Shown here piece after piece: positions 33,931-45,973 of a DNA stretch of 64,000 bases. A program made the translations under genes and the position numbers. The notes below the pieces were generated by a model. That model saw only the letters and a program-made list of their open reading frames with translations, was not told the origin of the DNA and searched no databases. Source of the stretch: Ceratorhiza oryzae-sativae (taxonomy: Eukaryota; Basidiomycota; Agaricomycetes; Cantharellales; Ceratobasidiaceae); contig JARWMV010000244.1 of the NCBI GenBank assembly GCA_030998015.1, positions 1 through 64,000 of the forward strand. The letters are read 5' to 3'. Within the stretch, counting starts at the first letter, position 1; every line of letters starts with the position of its first letter.

Positions 33931-34814
33931 ACATTTTTCTATTATTTTAGTCTGCTCTGCCAACCTCAAGCATTGCCTCTGTAATTAATTTGTGAAATAC
34001 TTGAATTTGTATGCGCTCCAAATTGTATTATTTTCGGTTCCATTAAATAATACAAATTTCCCGCTTTCCAACGCATATTTTATCAAGTTTTTATGATAAG
34101 ATCTCAGAGAGATACAGAGGTTGCAATATTTCCTCTTATCAGGAGATATTGATTACAACATCGCACCACTCATATCTCGACAACCGCTTACGATATCAAA
34201 GCGATCTTATGCTCTATCGATAGCTAATCTTCGGCGGTATCTGCTGCCCGAAGATCGTCGCGATCCACCAGATCCTCGCGCCGGAATGGCCCGAAGATCA
34301 TTATAATCTTACTGGACCATCAATCAAGATCTAATGACTCCAGTTAGTCTGGAGAGCCTTCCAAATTGATCCAGAAGCTTCTCTGACTCACTTTATGACT
34401 CACTGAGATGTAGCCTCTGTTCATTACATGTATATACTATGATAATATGATCTACAAGCCAATAGCAGGTCTCAGATGCATCAATGCCTTTGATCCACAC
34501 CCTGTCTTTACTCTCATATCCTATACTGGGCTAGGGTGTACCCCAAGTATAGCAGTACCCTCTTTTGATGATCACACTGGCATGCATGCATCTATTTGGC
34601 TCTGGAATGCCCTCCTCAGGGTATAAAAGGACCTCCTATGAGGCCCTTCCAGACCACCTCCTCTCCTCTACTCAACCCAGACTGGTTATTGGTTTCTTTT
34701 CTCTTTCTATTTTTCTGTTGTCTGTGTGTGATTTCTTATATAACTAGTACTGAGGAATAAAGTACCATATTAGTTATATACTGTCTGATTCATTGTATCT
34801 TATATACAGAGATA
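33916..34814 (+). repeat. Family C LTR, 5' part, cut by Tc1 element
   Basis: Starts TGTTATGGATCACTAACA and follows the family C LTR for 899 bp, including a GTATAAAAGG TATA box at about 34620-34629 and a CpG-rich palindromic patch at about 34200-34300. The remaining LTR (about 400 bp in other copies) is not found beyond the Tc1 insertion. Confidence 0.85.
34121..34306 (+). other. ORF conserved in the family C LTR U3
   Basis: Begins MQYFLLSGDIDYNIAP and ends GMARRSL. The same frame is open for 82 codons in the LTRs at 49868-50116 and 53606-53854 (minus strand, same sense relative to the LTR). No known family. Could be protein-coding or only the consequence of recent common descent. Confidence 0.3.
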
Positions 34815-35029
34815 CACTGGCTCACAAAAGAAACACAGCATGTGACATAAAAATATTCAAGCCTTGACTCTGTGAGATATACTGTATTTAGAGCATAAAT
34901 GCATTAGTAAATATCATATGTAGAGGCATAAAGAATACTTGTGTAAAATATCTAACAATTTGGCACAGTTGTCATGATCGGAGGTGGCTTGCAAGTTGTG
35001 GGTAGCTGCATTACTTCTGTAATGTAACC
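34815..35029 (+). repeat. Tc1 left terminal inverted repeat
   Basis: About 215 bp, reverse complement of 36595-36808 with few differences, ending around TAATGTAAC. Confidence 0.9.
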
Positions 35030-35089
35030 TTACCTTGAGCCATTCCCACAAACTTACTGCTCTTTTGCACACTCACCACACCAAGAAAT

Positions 35090-36511
35090 TTACTCCATAG
35101 GCTATCTGCCATGACTTGCCATGCTACACCCAAAGTTTGCACTTGAATCAACAAGCCACACCATCAGAGGATGTCATTCTGCAAGATCAGAACTTTGGTT
35201 GGTGTTCACCTGACTACAGCCAGTTGCATCTACACCTGCAACTGTAAAACCTGCAGTTTGACATCTGTAGCTGCTAAGTCTGGTTGCCTGTGCATCCTTA
35301 CTGTCTTCAATGCTAAATTTGCTGGGCTCTCACTTGCTTAAGGCCAAACTTGTAATGCAGTGCAGATCCACAACCATCTTTTCCCCCATGTCAGTGTCCA
35401 GACTGTGTGTCAAAATCTCAAGTTGATTGGGCTTTGTCACAAACTGACATGCATATATCCACTCTACAATATTTTCTCAATTTATTACATTTTATGAGAC
35501 CATCTTCAAAACATACCTGCCTTTTATGGTATATCTGCATCATGTGATTCAGAGGATGTCCCAGACCAATAACTGAGATGTATTTCAACTCTGATGTGAA
35601 ATTCTGCAGCTCTGCAGTTGCTTCTACTGCTTCTATCTCTTATCAGTCGTGACTCACTGTACAGACTTGTTTGTTATGATGTGGCTTGTACTATGTATAT
35701 AAACTGGGTCAAGTTCGCAGAGGACTCCTCAAGAACTTGACCTCTTGTCAAATACAAGTTCTTTCCTTTTCTTACTATTTTCCTCATCGCCTGACTTGTC
35801 ATTGTTGACAGGCTTAGAGCATATGTAGAACATTGCATTCCACTCATCTTGCATGTCAACAAGCAAATTTGGCTCACCTGGTGCCACAAACAAGCAACTT
35901 GGACAGCAGCCAATTGGGCTTGCATGATGTACTTGGATGAGAAGAAAGTCAATTTATTTAGCTTGGATGGGTGCCAATATGCATATAGAACTATAGGGAA
36001 GTCAATGGATCCACAATATACTTGAAAAACTGTGAAACATGGTGGTGCTAGTCTCATGACATGGGGGGCCATCCACCAACATGGTGTTGGGCAGCTTGTC
36101 CATATCCACAGAACCTTGACAGGGTGTTATTATACAGAAATACTACAGGAGGGACTTCTAGGGATGCTAAAGGATGCAAAACTGTTGAAAAAACAGATAA
36201 TATTTCAACAGGACAACAACCTGAAGCATACTTCATATGTGGCCCAGGACTGGCTAAGCACCAAGTCAATTCATGTCTTGCTATGGCCAGCTCAAAGCCC
36301 AGATTTGAATATAATCAAGCATGCATTGAGTTATGTGGATCAGAAGGTTCATTCTAGGTGTGTTTTGCCAAGTAATCTAGAGGAACTATGGGATGCTTTT
36401 CAGGAGGAGTGGCATTGTGTACCTCAAGATTTCATTGATCATTTGTATAAGTCTCTTCCTCACAGAGTGCAAGCTGTAATCCAAGCAAAGGGTGGGAATA
36501 CTGAGTATTAG
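35090..36511 (+). pseudogene. Tc1-like DD34E transposase, inactivated
   Basis: The N-terminal DNA-binding part (35090-35650) survives only as fragments such as SVQTVCQNLKLIGL. The catalytic part has the first Asp in YLDEKKVNLFSLDG (codon 35936), a stop TGA at 36023-36025, then HGGASLMTWGAI, the second Asp in FQQDNNLKHTS (codon 36212), and WPAQSPDLNIIKHA, in which the third catalytic position (codon 36317) is Lys instead of Glu. The spacing of 34 residues between the second and third positions fits the DD34E group. Missing catalytic residue plus stop and N-terminal decay mean no activity, though the terminal repeats could still be mobilised in trans. Confidence 0.9.
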
Positions 36512-36594
36512 TCTTCTTCTATCTGTATGTACTTGAAACCTCATTCAAAATATGACTATGCCTTGCATATTGCATTGGACAAGTCCTTCACAGT

Positions 36595-36808
36595 GTTACA
36601 TTACAAAAGGAATGCAGCTACCCACAACTTGCAAGCCACCTCCCATCACAACAACTGTGCCAAATTGTTAGATATTTTACACAAGTATTCTTTATGCCTC
36701 TACATATGATATTTACTAATGCATTTATGCTCTAAATACAGTATATCTCACAGAGTCAAGGCTCAAATATTTTTATGTCATGTGCTGTGTTTCTTTTGTG
36801 AGCCAGTG
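36595..36808 (-). repeat. Tc1 right terminal inverted repeat
   Basis: Mirror of the left repeat, ending GTGAGCCAGTG before the TA duplication. Confidence 0.9.
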
Positions 36809-36810
36809 TA

Positions 36811-39800
36811 GCACCCAACTTCAGCCACTATGAGGACAACTACTCAGCCAATGCATGCACAGATAAAACCAGCCATAGCATGCCCCCCAATTGACATGCA
36901 CTCCACTCTTGTGCTTCCCAGGTCCCATGTGCCACTACTGATTGTTCCTGTAAACATGATTGGCACATTGATCCTCCACAAGGCCAATCCAATCCCTAAA
37001 ACAATACCATTGCTTTCTTCACTCCCAATGCCCAGCCCCCTCCCAATGCCTGACATCCACCAACTGCCCATGCATCCTGTACCAGTAACAAGTTTGAATC
37101 TCTCTCAAATGCTGACTCAAGCTTGCAAACATTCAACCTCCCACCCACTATGACAGAGTGTCAGAACCACAAGGCTGACAAGCAAGCTGTGCAAGAAGGG
37201 GAACACAATGCCACCAATCAAATGAAGTTGAAGCCCCAGCCCCCAGCTACCTCCCATGTGAAGGGTAAGCAGCCTTTGAGTTGTCCTCAAGTGCCAACTG
37301 TTGGTACCAACAGCGTCCAAGAGGTAAGCAAGGATGACAAGGTATGTTCAACCAACATTTTGGCAGGAGGCTAATGTCTTCTTAGGCTGTTCAGACTTAC
37401 TTGAAGAAAATCAACATCGCCCACCATGGTCACCCAAAACACAAACACACTGAACACAAGGTATGAAAAATCCTTGATTTCTTAAGACTAACTACTATTG
37501 TATAATGTAGGAGGCTGGCCCAGGTCCCTCAAGCATAAGGGGTCAGCAGATAAAAGCTCCAGCAAAGGTGACCAGTAAGCCTGTGGTGGGCCTTATGGCC
37601 AAGGCCTCAGAGAAGCAGAAGGCAGGCAATGTGATGAGCAAGGCTGAGGGTGATGTATGGGAATGAGAATACCTCCAATCTTGCTACTGACTTTTATTAG
37701 GATCAGGCTTTGGTAAAACAATTGAAGACAAGCCATAATGAACAAGGGGCAAAGTGCAGGACAGAGGCTGCTGATAACCACAACAATGACAAGGTGAGCA
37801 AATGCAATCTGTGTCATGGCCTAGACCATGATGCAGATTTTATTATGATTTTCATATATTTTATAAAATCTCTCCTTTTCATATTTTTGGACAAGTCCTG
37901 TTTAATCAGATATATGCATAGAATTACTTACATGATCATGTGACCTTGTTGTTGTTTATGTTCTGTTTGTACCTTCTAGAATATTCCATTACATGGCACC
38001 ATTCTCACATTGTACGATAGTTGTCTCACACCATATGTGTATTTGATATAGCTCATCGTATGAATATATAAGGGAGAGTCTGAGAGCCTTAAGCCTCAGA
38101 ACTCAACCTCCTGTTGTATCCCTTCTACTACCTGTGTGACTTACCAGTCCATAGCCCCTGCCCAGTCCTCTTAAGGACAAGTGCACTTACTACTCTACCT
38201 CCTTGTGTCTTATTGCACCCTCACTGCACGTCCCACCTTAGACGTTGTCAGTAAAGCCTCCAGCATCACTGCCCATAGGCTTGTCATCACTACTTAGGTG
38301 TTTGATGTTACTGTCCAGGTTGTAGCTCTGACATTAGGTCAAGTTCTTCCTCATCACTCGGGATTGAGACGTACCCCTGTACTAGCCTACTGTGAAACGG
38401 AGAAAGGCTTGGACCACATAATAATCAAAAGCAGAAAGAGACTATCCAGTAACAGGTGTCTACAAGGCAGACGGTACCTATCGCCCAACCCTAGGACTCT
38501 TGTCCATCACCACACGTGTTGCAGACAGCAAACTACCTGCTTGCAAAAAAGCCACTCTATATCACGCCTGTCAAAGGCTTGTTGATTAGTTGTAGTCATT
38601 GTCCAACGCTAGGTAGCAGAGCAGCCACAGTGTTTGAGAGTGAAAATCCTGGCTTCAAGAGCACCCACCATATTTGTCTATCCCACTTCCTTTTTTAGCT
38701 ATGTCTGCACCAAACCCTGCCCCCACATGGATTCAGTTCGATGCCACTCAGATTCAAGTACCCACCGATCCAGCCAACCTATTAGCATTCACCCACACAA
38801 TCAAGGACGCGCTGATCGCAATAAATAACAATCTTGTGGTATTCATCAATCAACAGTCGGCTGAACTATCCACTATCAACACCACTCTCCTGAACCACAA
38901 TACAAGCCTATCTAACCTTGATACGAATGTAGTTGCACTCCAGGCTGCAGTCCAAGCACCTGGTACAAGCACTTCTATTGCGCGTACTCAAGCCCCAAGT
39001 TATCAGTGCCTGCTAAATTTGATGGTTCGGATAAAAACAAAGCAGTATCCTTCAGGGTCGCGGTGGCCCATTATTTGTGGACTTCCTATCCCTCTGCGAC
39101 TGCTGATGAGCAGATCGCTTACATCATTTCCTGCCTGGATGGCAAAGCCCATGAATGGCTGGAACCCTACCTGGAAGATGATGTTATCAATGGTAATCCG
39201 GTCACTTGGCTCCACAATGTCAATGATTTCTGGACCCAATTTAACAATTGCTGGAACGTCACGAACAAGACCGAAAACTTCAGGGCAAAATTCAAATCAC
39301 TCAAACAAAAGAATTCGGTCCAAGAATACTTCAAAGACTTCCAGACATATTCCCAGGGCCTCAGCTACAACGACGCATCCCTTCGCAATCACTTCTACAA
39401 TGGTCTCACAGTCAAAATCAAGGAATTCCTTGTGGCCCAAGACTACAATCACATGGCTGCCAACATCACCCTGCAAACCCTTGCAGACAAGGCACTCAGA
39501 ATCGATCAGCGCATTGAGTCGTTCCAGGCACAAAATCCATCTTCCAAATCTTCTTCTTCCAATGTGGCTAGCACCTCTACCAAAGCTTCCACCTTGCCGT
39601 CAACAGCTCCTCCCAAAGGCCAGGCCAGGGAAAAGATGTCTGTTGGGGAAAAGGTGTACACGCTTGGTCCAGATGGCAAGGCTCGCAAAGGAACAATCTT
39701 GGCTATAAACCGCAACGCCAAAGGACAGTTGATTCCCACAATCAAATGGAATGACGAATCATCTGAGGAAACTACCTTCAAACAAATCCAAAAAGATTCG

Positions 39801-42800
39801 CATCTGATTGTCGTCGCTCCCTTGGCTCCTACCCTGGCCAAGGGGTCTGGTCCTGGACCTATGGATCTAGATTCAGCAGGGAAAGGAAAAAAACCTGTAA
39901 TATGCAGCACTTGTGGTGGTTGTGGCCATTATTCTAGTGCTTGTCCCTCCAAACCCTATTCTGGGCAAGCTGCTTCCCTTTCTGGTGATGAGTCGGAAAA
40001 CGAGGACGCTTGAACATTGGCAGAGCAAATGTATCAAGCAAAACCTGTACGGACTTTGAGATATATGCTATAGACAACGTGTCCCCTTTGAATATATATT
40101 TTGTTGCATCTCAAGCCCTGTCTGCTCCAGAAAATAAAAGCATCAACTGTATGCAAACCATGCATGGTTGGGCCATGATTGACTCAGGTGCATCTTCATG
40201 CTTTATACACCCACACCTAGTTAAACAATATCGAATACCCACTTATAAAAGAAAAATCCAAAAAAATTAAAAGTTATTGATGGTTGTGAAATCTCTTCTG
40301 GTATTGTTGATACAGAATGTGTTTTTATTTCAGAAATAGGCAGTCATAAGGAACAATTGGTTTGTAATGTAGCAGACATAGGTAGACACACCTTGTACTA
40401 GGAATGTCGTGGCTCAAATTACATAATCCAAATATTGACTGGCCAAATAAACATATTACCTTTAACTCAAACTTTTGTATAAAAAACTGTGTTCCTGCTT
40501 CTAATGCAGTTCTTGGCAATGTTGGTGGTGTCGTTGACCCATTCAACGAAAACCTAGGAGGTGTCAAGGCTTACCAACCTCTTGAAGGCATCCCTAGGGA
40601 CCCTGGAGGTGTCATGGTATCAAAACCACTTGAAGGCATCCCAGAGGAACTCCGAGACTATACGGACATATTTTCTGAGGACAAAGTGATGGAGTTACCT
40701 CCTCACCGTCCATATGACCTTGAGATAGTCCTCAAGGATCAAAACGCACCAGTAAAAGGACCGGTATACCCCCTTCGCCCTTCGGATGATGAGGAATTAA
40801 GAAGAATACTCAAAGAGCAGTTGGACAAAGGGTTGATCAGGCCCTCCAAATCACAATACAGCTCTCCAGTAATCTTTGTTCCTAAAAAGAATGGCAAAAG
40901 AAGGATGTGTGTTGATTATCGTTCGCTCAATTCCAACACAGTACGAAACACGTATCCCATACCTCTCATTTCCACCTTGGTAGAGAAATTGAGAGGAGCA
41001 CGTGTATTCACAACTCTGGACCTTAAATCTGGCTATAATCTGGTCAGAATTAAAGAAGGAGATGAATGGAAAACAGCGTTTAAAACGAAATATGGTCTAT
41101 TTGAATACTTGGTCATGCCTTTCGGTCTTTGTAATGCTCCAGCCGCCTTCCAGAACTTCATGAACAAGATCTTTAGGGATTTACTAGATGTGTCAGTCAT
41201 AGTATACCTTGACGACAAACTTATATTTTCCAAAAACCCTGCGGATCACACAAAGCATGTTCAGGAGGTGTTATCCCGACTTAGGAAACACCAGCTATAC
41301 TGCAACCTGGAAAAATGTGTCTTCAACGCCTCTGAAGTAGAATACCTAGGCATAATTGCCAATGGCAAAGGAGTCAAAACAGACCCAAAAAAGGTCACAG
41401 AAGTGGTTAATTGGGAAACACCGTGTACTGTAAAGGAAGTGCAGGAAGCACTAGGGTTTTTCAACTACTATCGCTGCTTCATAGAGGACTTTGCAGGACA
41501 AGCTTGGCCTATGTACCAGCTCTTGTGTAAAGACGTCCATTGGTGATGGGGTAAGAATGAGGAAGCATCTTTCCAAATTCTGAAAAAAGCACTAGTCGAA
41601 TCTCCTGTTTTAATCCAACCAGACGTCACAAAGGAATTTATACTGGAATGTGATGCATCCGACTTTGCCACTGGAGCTATCCTTAACCAGTATGGCAGAG
41701 ATGGTAAATTGCACCCAGTAGCCTTCTATTCCAAAACTCTATCACCAGCCAAATGAAATTATGATATACATGATAAAGAATTACTGGCTATGATACGAGC
41801 ATTCAAAGAATGGCGTCACTTGCTCGAAGGATCTGAAATCCCTGTCTTGGTACTCTCAGACCACAAATATCTAGAGTTCTTCCAGACAAAAAGGGACTTA
41901 AACCAGAGACAAGCAAGGTGGATGGGCTTCCTGGCCGACTACAACTACAGAATCAAATACAGAAAAGGGGCACAAAACGAAAAGCTGATATACTATCCTG
42001 ACAAGAATCACTTTGGAGAGAGGCAGCTAAAGAGGGGGGTAAAACCCCACAGCTTATCAGCCCCGAGCTTTTCATTTTGGCAATTCTCACTGACCATTCC
42101 CTCAATGATTTAATCAGGGATGCGTTACCAGATGATAAGACTGTATCAAAGATTCTAAAGTCCCTCAAGGAAAACATTCCGGTTAAAGGCTGGCATCTAG
42201 AAGATGACTTGTTGTACTACCACAACTGCATATACGTACCAAACAAGTCAGAAATCAGACAAGTAGTCATAGAAAGCCAGCATGACAACCCTGCAGCAGG
42301 GCATCCAGGGCATTTCAGGACACTAGATCTCCTATCTTGAGATTACTATTGGTCCAGAATGAAAAAATCCATTGTCAATTATATTCAGGCATGCGACTTG
42401 TGTATCCAGAACAAGCATTCAAACCAAGCCCCTCCTGGTCTCCTACAACCCATAGACTTACCAAATAAACCCTGGGAGGAAATCACCTATGACTTGATCA
42501 CCGGATTACCAACGTCAGAAGGTTACGATGCAATACTCACAGTGGTGGACTGATTATCAAAAATGGTACACTTTATCCCCACACACTCGGGAGCCACTGC
42601 AGTAGACATTGCAAACCTATTTGTAAACTTTGTCTGGAAACTACACGGATTACCCCAAAAAACCATATCGGACCGAGGCCCTAACTTCAATGCCAAATTC
42701 CTTTGCCAATTGTACAAACGCCTAAACATTGAACCACACTACTCTATGGCGTACAGACCACAGGTTGATGGGCAAAGCGAAAGACTTAACCAATTTGTCG

Positions 42801-44413
42801 AAATATATCTTTGTCACTACATAAATCACAGACAGACGGATTGGGTAGCAGCATTGCCAATGGCGGAATTCATGTATAATAATGGGAAGGACTCAGGATC
42901 AAGCCACATGCCATTCTTTGCCTGCTATGGTTACAACCCAGACTTCACTGTGGGTAATACCAAAGAAAGCCAGGTACCTGCCGCCGATCAACACACTGAA
43001 CACCTCAAGGAAATCCAAGAAGAGGCCAAGGCTGCTCTAACGATTGCCAATCGAACGTACTCTGAATATTATAATCGAAAGCATTGTGAAGCACCAAAGA
43101 TTGAAGTTGGATCAAAGGTCTTCCTAGATGGCTCAAATATCAAAACTATACGCCCTTCTAAGAAATTGGATAACAGGCATTTTGGACCATACAAGGTACT
43201 GGAACAAATCGGGAAACATACCTTCAAACTGGAATTACCCAAATCCATGAAGGTCCATCTGGTATTCCACACTTCACTCCTATTCCCAAAACCAATAGAT
43301 GACTATAACCGGCAACCTGTACCTGTTCCACCAGTGGTCACTCCTGATGGCGAAGAAGAATTTGAAGTTGAAGAAATCCTGGACTCTCAAAAAGTTGGAA
43401 GAAGATTGGAGTATTATGTCAAATGGAAAGGCTATGGACCAGAAGAAAACCTATGGTTACCTAAAGCTGAACTCAAGAACGCACCTGAACAAGTCAAAGA
43501 ATTCCACCAACTCCATCCCAATGCACTCGGACCTTGATGGGGGGGAAGTGTCATGGCCTAGACCATGATGCAGATTTTATTATGATTTTCGTATATTTTA
43601 TAAAATCTCTCCTTTTCATATTTTTGGACAAGTCCTGTTTAATCGGATATATGCATAGAATTACTTACACGATCACATGACCTTGTTGTTGTTTATGTTC
43701 TGTTTGTACCTTCTGGAATATTCCGTTACATGGCACCATTCTCACATTGTACAATAGTTGTCTCGCACCATATGTGTATTTGATATAGCTCATCATATGA
43801 ATATATAAGGGAGAGTCTGAGAGCCTTAAGCCTCAGAACTTGACCTCCTGTCGTATCCCTTCTACTACCTGTGTGACTTACCAGTCCATAGCCCCTGCCC
43901 AGTCCTCTTAAGGACAAGTGCACTTACTACTCTACCTCCTTGCATCTTATTGCACCCTCACTGCACGTCCCACCTTAGACATTGTCAGTAAAGCCTCTGG
44001 CATCGCTGCCCATAGGCTTGTCATCACCACTTAGGTGTTTGACATTACTGTCCAGGTTGTAGCTCTGACAATCTGACCTACAATTGCTAACTCCCAATCA
44101 AGGAAACCAAGCAGCCTCCACAGAAGAAGCAAAGGTTTTGCCCAGCAATAGTAAGCTCTATTCATTTTATTAGTTCTCTATTGACATGCCCAGGTGGCCT
44201 GCTCCTCTGCTTGAGCCAGAGGCTCTGAACCCTCATTTGCATGAGACCCACAGTACTTCTTCAGACATTGTGCATATCAGTTTGAGCAATCTGCCAGGTC
44301 CCAGCTCATCCTGGGATCCAATCCCAGTCAGCTTGGGTGGTCCTCCCAATGCAGAGTCAGGTGATGCAACTGTGGCTAGTATAAATAAGCTTTTTTTTGA
44401 TTATTTTGCTTAA
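36811..44413 (+). CDS. Multi-exon Lys/Pro-rich gene, split by retrotransposon A2
   Basis: Exons on the plus strand: a Pro-rich piece (36830-37130), QNHKADKQAVQEGE to SKDDK before GTATGT (about 37150-37341), AVQTYLKKINIAHHGH to HTEHK, then EAGPGPSSIRG to SKAEG, then DQALVKQLKTSHNEQG to NHNNDK before GTGAGC at about 37795. The intron starting there contains A2. After A2, 44076-44100 ends the intron (GCTAAC, TCAAG) and ETKQPPQKKQRF resumes, followed by a frame with PRWPAPLLEPEALNPH to 44413. The QN-KADK-QE motif matches the minus-strand gene at 31-33.9 kb, so the two may be paralogues. Start is unknown because the Tc1 insertion lies directly upstream. The last joins are not resolved. Confidence 0.4.
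37812..38333 (+). repeat. A2 5' LTR
   Basis: 522 bp, TGTCATGGCC...AGCTCTGACA, preceded by target duplication ATCTG. Confidence 0.93.
38701..40013 (+). pseudogene. gag: A2 gag, frameshifted
   Basis: Starts MSAPNPAPTW, as in A1. A 1 nt deletion near 38993-39000 shifts the frame after SIARTQAP; the downstream frame (from about 39003) continues to a CCHC knuckle (CSTCGGCGHYSSAC) and stops at ENEDA-TGA (40011-40013). About 437 codons if intact. Confidence 0.88.
40010..43537 (+). pseudogene. pol: A2 pol (PR-RT-RH-IN-chromodomain), multiply broken
   Basis: Protease MIDSGASS is near 40175. One-base deletions at about 40250 and 40393 break the frame. RT is intact in 40404-41546 (LDLKSGYN, YLDD followed by K instead of I). 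Stops: TGA at 41544, TGA at 41754, another deletion and TGA near 41985-42000, TGA at 42338 and TGA at 42551. Integrase has TYDLITGLP, SDRGPNF and DGQSERLNQ; the chromodomain (EVEEILDSQ, YYVKWKGYGPEEN) ends LGP-TGA. Several stops replace Arg codons of A1 (CGN to TGA), in line with C-to-T decay. Confidence 0.9.
43549..44070 (+). repeat. A2 3' LTR
   Basis: 522 bp partner LTR, followed by ATCTG. Differences from the 5' LTR are C/T and G/A changes, mostly at ancestral CpG sites. Confidence 0.93.
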
Positions 44414-45280
44414 CTATATCCCAGAGCAGCCTCTGTATTGTTGGCCAAACTAAAATCAAGATATCCTGCCCTCCTAAACTCCCTGCACCAAGCAATCATA
44501 AACTCCACAATTGTAACCAGATACATATATCCCCAAGCAGCACCCCTGACAAGTTCATTTGTTCTCGACTCCCCTCCTTATGCCTGAACCCTATTCATTT
44601 CCCCCCTCCTGCTTCTTAACATTCAACCATATCATATGAGCCATGGCATAGAACTTTATTGGACTCTGGTTGGTGTAGCAGATGGGCTAATAGACTTTAT
44701 GTGCATGGCAGCACAAATGGACTTTACATGTAACATCCATGTATATTAGCCCACACATAATATCCAAAATATGCCAAACAATTACATGTGCAATACGTGT
44801 AAATTAAACACAAGTACCTATATGGTTTTGACATCTAAATGACATAAGAAACTTACCTGCATAATCCGTGTTGCTCATGTGGATTGTCCATGTATTTTTT
44901 TTTGCATTTTGGATACATAGGTTACCCATGAAGATTTATGTGGGCAGCCTGTCTAAATTTACAGAGGTAATCCACTTGCATTTTAGATGGGTTTCTATTT
45001 GTAGTGTGGCCTCCCAAGCAGTTATTCAATGGATGCACACTTTTGTGAGAACCAGCATTGTGCCACATCCTCAAGGAAGTGCAGATGTTTACATCTCAGA
45101 TAGCTACAGTCAAGCTACATTCAAGGACTGCACAAATCAGTTGCAAACACAAGTCAGGATCTCTAAAATTCCATGATCCCTGACTTCTGCTATCTCTGCA
45201 TGAGGTAGATGCTGCAGCCTGAGCATGGGTGAATTGGCAATATGGACAATCTGAGTCCAATGCCAGGTGTAAGCAAATCC

Positions 45281-45789
45281 TCATGTGATAAGCATAGCAG
45301 AAGCCCCAGCTGTGACTCCTGGGCTATACTGGGTGAGACAATGGTAGTAATCTTGAAATTGGCATGCAACCTCTTGGGTAAGTGCCCTATCTCTTTTGAA
45401 CTCTATCATAAGTCCCATTTTTTGAGAACCACAAGCACCATGATCAACAATGTAGTCTGGTTTGAAGCACTCAGGTTCAGGACCTGTAGTGTTGAAGGTA
45501 TGAGCAGGCTGCTCACCACAAGAGTCCTGAGATGTTGATGAGGACTGTGAGGAAGCTGAAGACCCATCAAGATCAGTGAGAACTGGGGTGGGTTCAAGTG
45601 GCTTCCAAAGGTTGCACTGGGACTTGATAACAAAGTTGTCTGGATGAACAACTGGAAACATCCAAGCAACAAGCAACATGGTCTCTGTATGCTGGGAACA
45701 TCCAAATTTTTTGGATGCACAAAATAGATGTTTTGACCATTTACTACAGTCTGTCTAGCTTGATTTTGTGAATATTCTATCCCAACCAC
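45281..45789 (-). other. Possible minus-strand exon, unknown protein
   Basis: The frame 45679-45281 reads MLLVAWMFPVVHPDNF, then SSASSQSSSTSQDSCG, then a conserved-looking block with DYIVDHGACGSQKMGLMIEF and EVACQFQDYYHCLTQY. Amino-acid usage looks natural; upstream continuation and gene limits are unknown. Confidence 0.25.
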
Positions 45790-45973
45790 TCAAAAATTGG
45801 ACAAAATGCACATTTTCAATATGTCTACAGAAAGGTCATAACAATATAGAATACACTTGTTTTCATGCAGTACTGCATCTCTTAAGCATCTAGCAGCTGA
45901 AATATCATCATAGATGGTCAAAATGGACATAGTGTGCATTTTTTTTTAACTTGTCCAAAAAAATTGGATGCCT
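45698..45973. repeat. MITE-like inverted repeat
   Basis: CATCCAAATTTTTTGGATG near the left end is mirrored by TCCAAAAAAATTGGATG at 45953-45970. Inside, TTTTGACCAT on the left (about 45732) is matched inverted by ATGGTCAAAA (about 45913). Short and diverged, so only moderate support. Confidence 0.35.

Larger units (their letters stand above)
34815..36808 (+). mobile_element. Tc1/mariner element with long terminal inverted repeats
   Basis: 1994 bp with inverted repeats of about 214 bp (34815-35029 and 36595-36808) starting CACTGGCTCACAAAAG, flanked by the TA target duplication at 34813-34814 and 36809-36810. Encodes a decayed transposase on the plus strand. Inserted in a family C LTR. Confidence 0.93.
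37812..44070 (+). mobile_element. Ty3/gypsy chromovirus, family A, copy A2 (full length, decayed)
   Basis: 6259 bp, 522 bp LTRs (37812-38333 and 43549-44070), target duplication ATCTG at 37807-37811 and 44071-44075. Same gene order as A1 but older: the LTRs differ at about 20 positions, all transitions. gag and pol carry several 1 nt deletions and TGA stops. It lies in sense orientation inside an intron of the host gene. Polypurine tract GATGGGGGGGAAG directly precedes the 3' LTR. Confidence 0.95.

Noticed and set aside
38298..38698. ORFs crossing the A2 5' LTR border and leader (and the mirror frames at 11666-11953)
   Set aside because: They span LTR and untranslated leader and are out of phase with gag; present in both copies only because the DNA is homologous.
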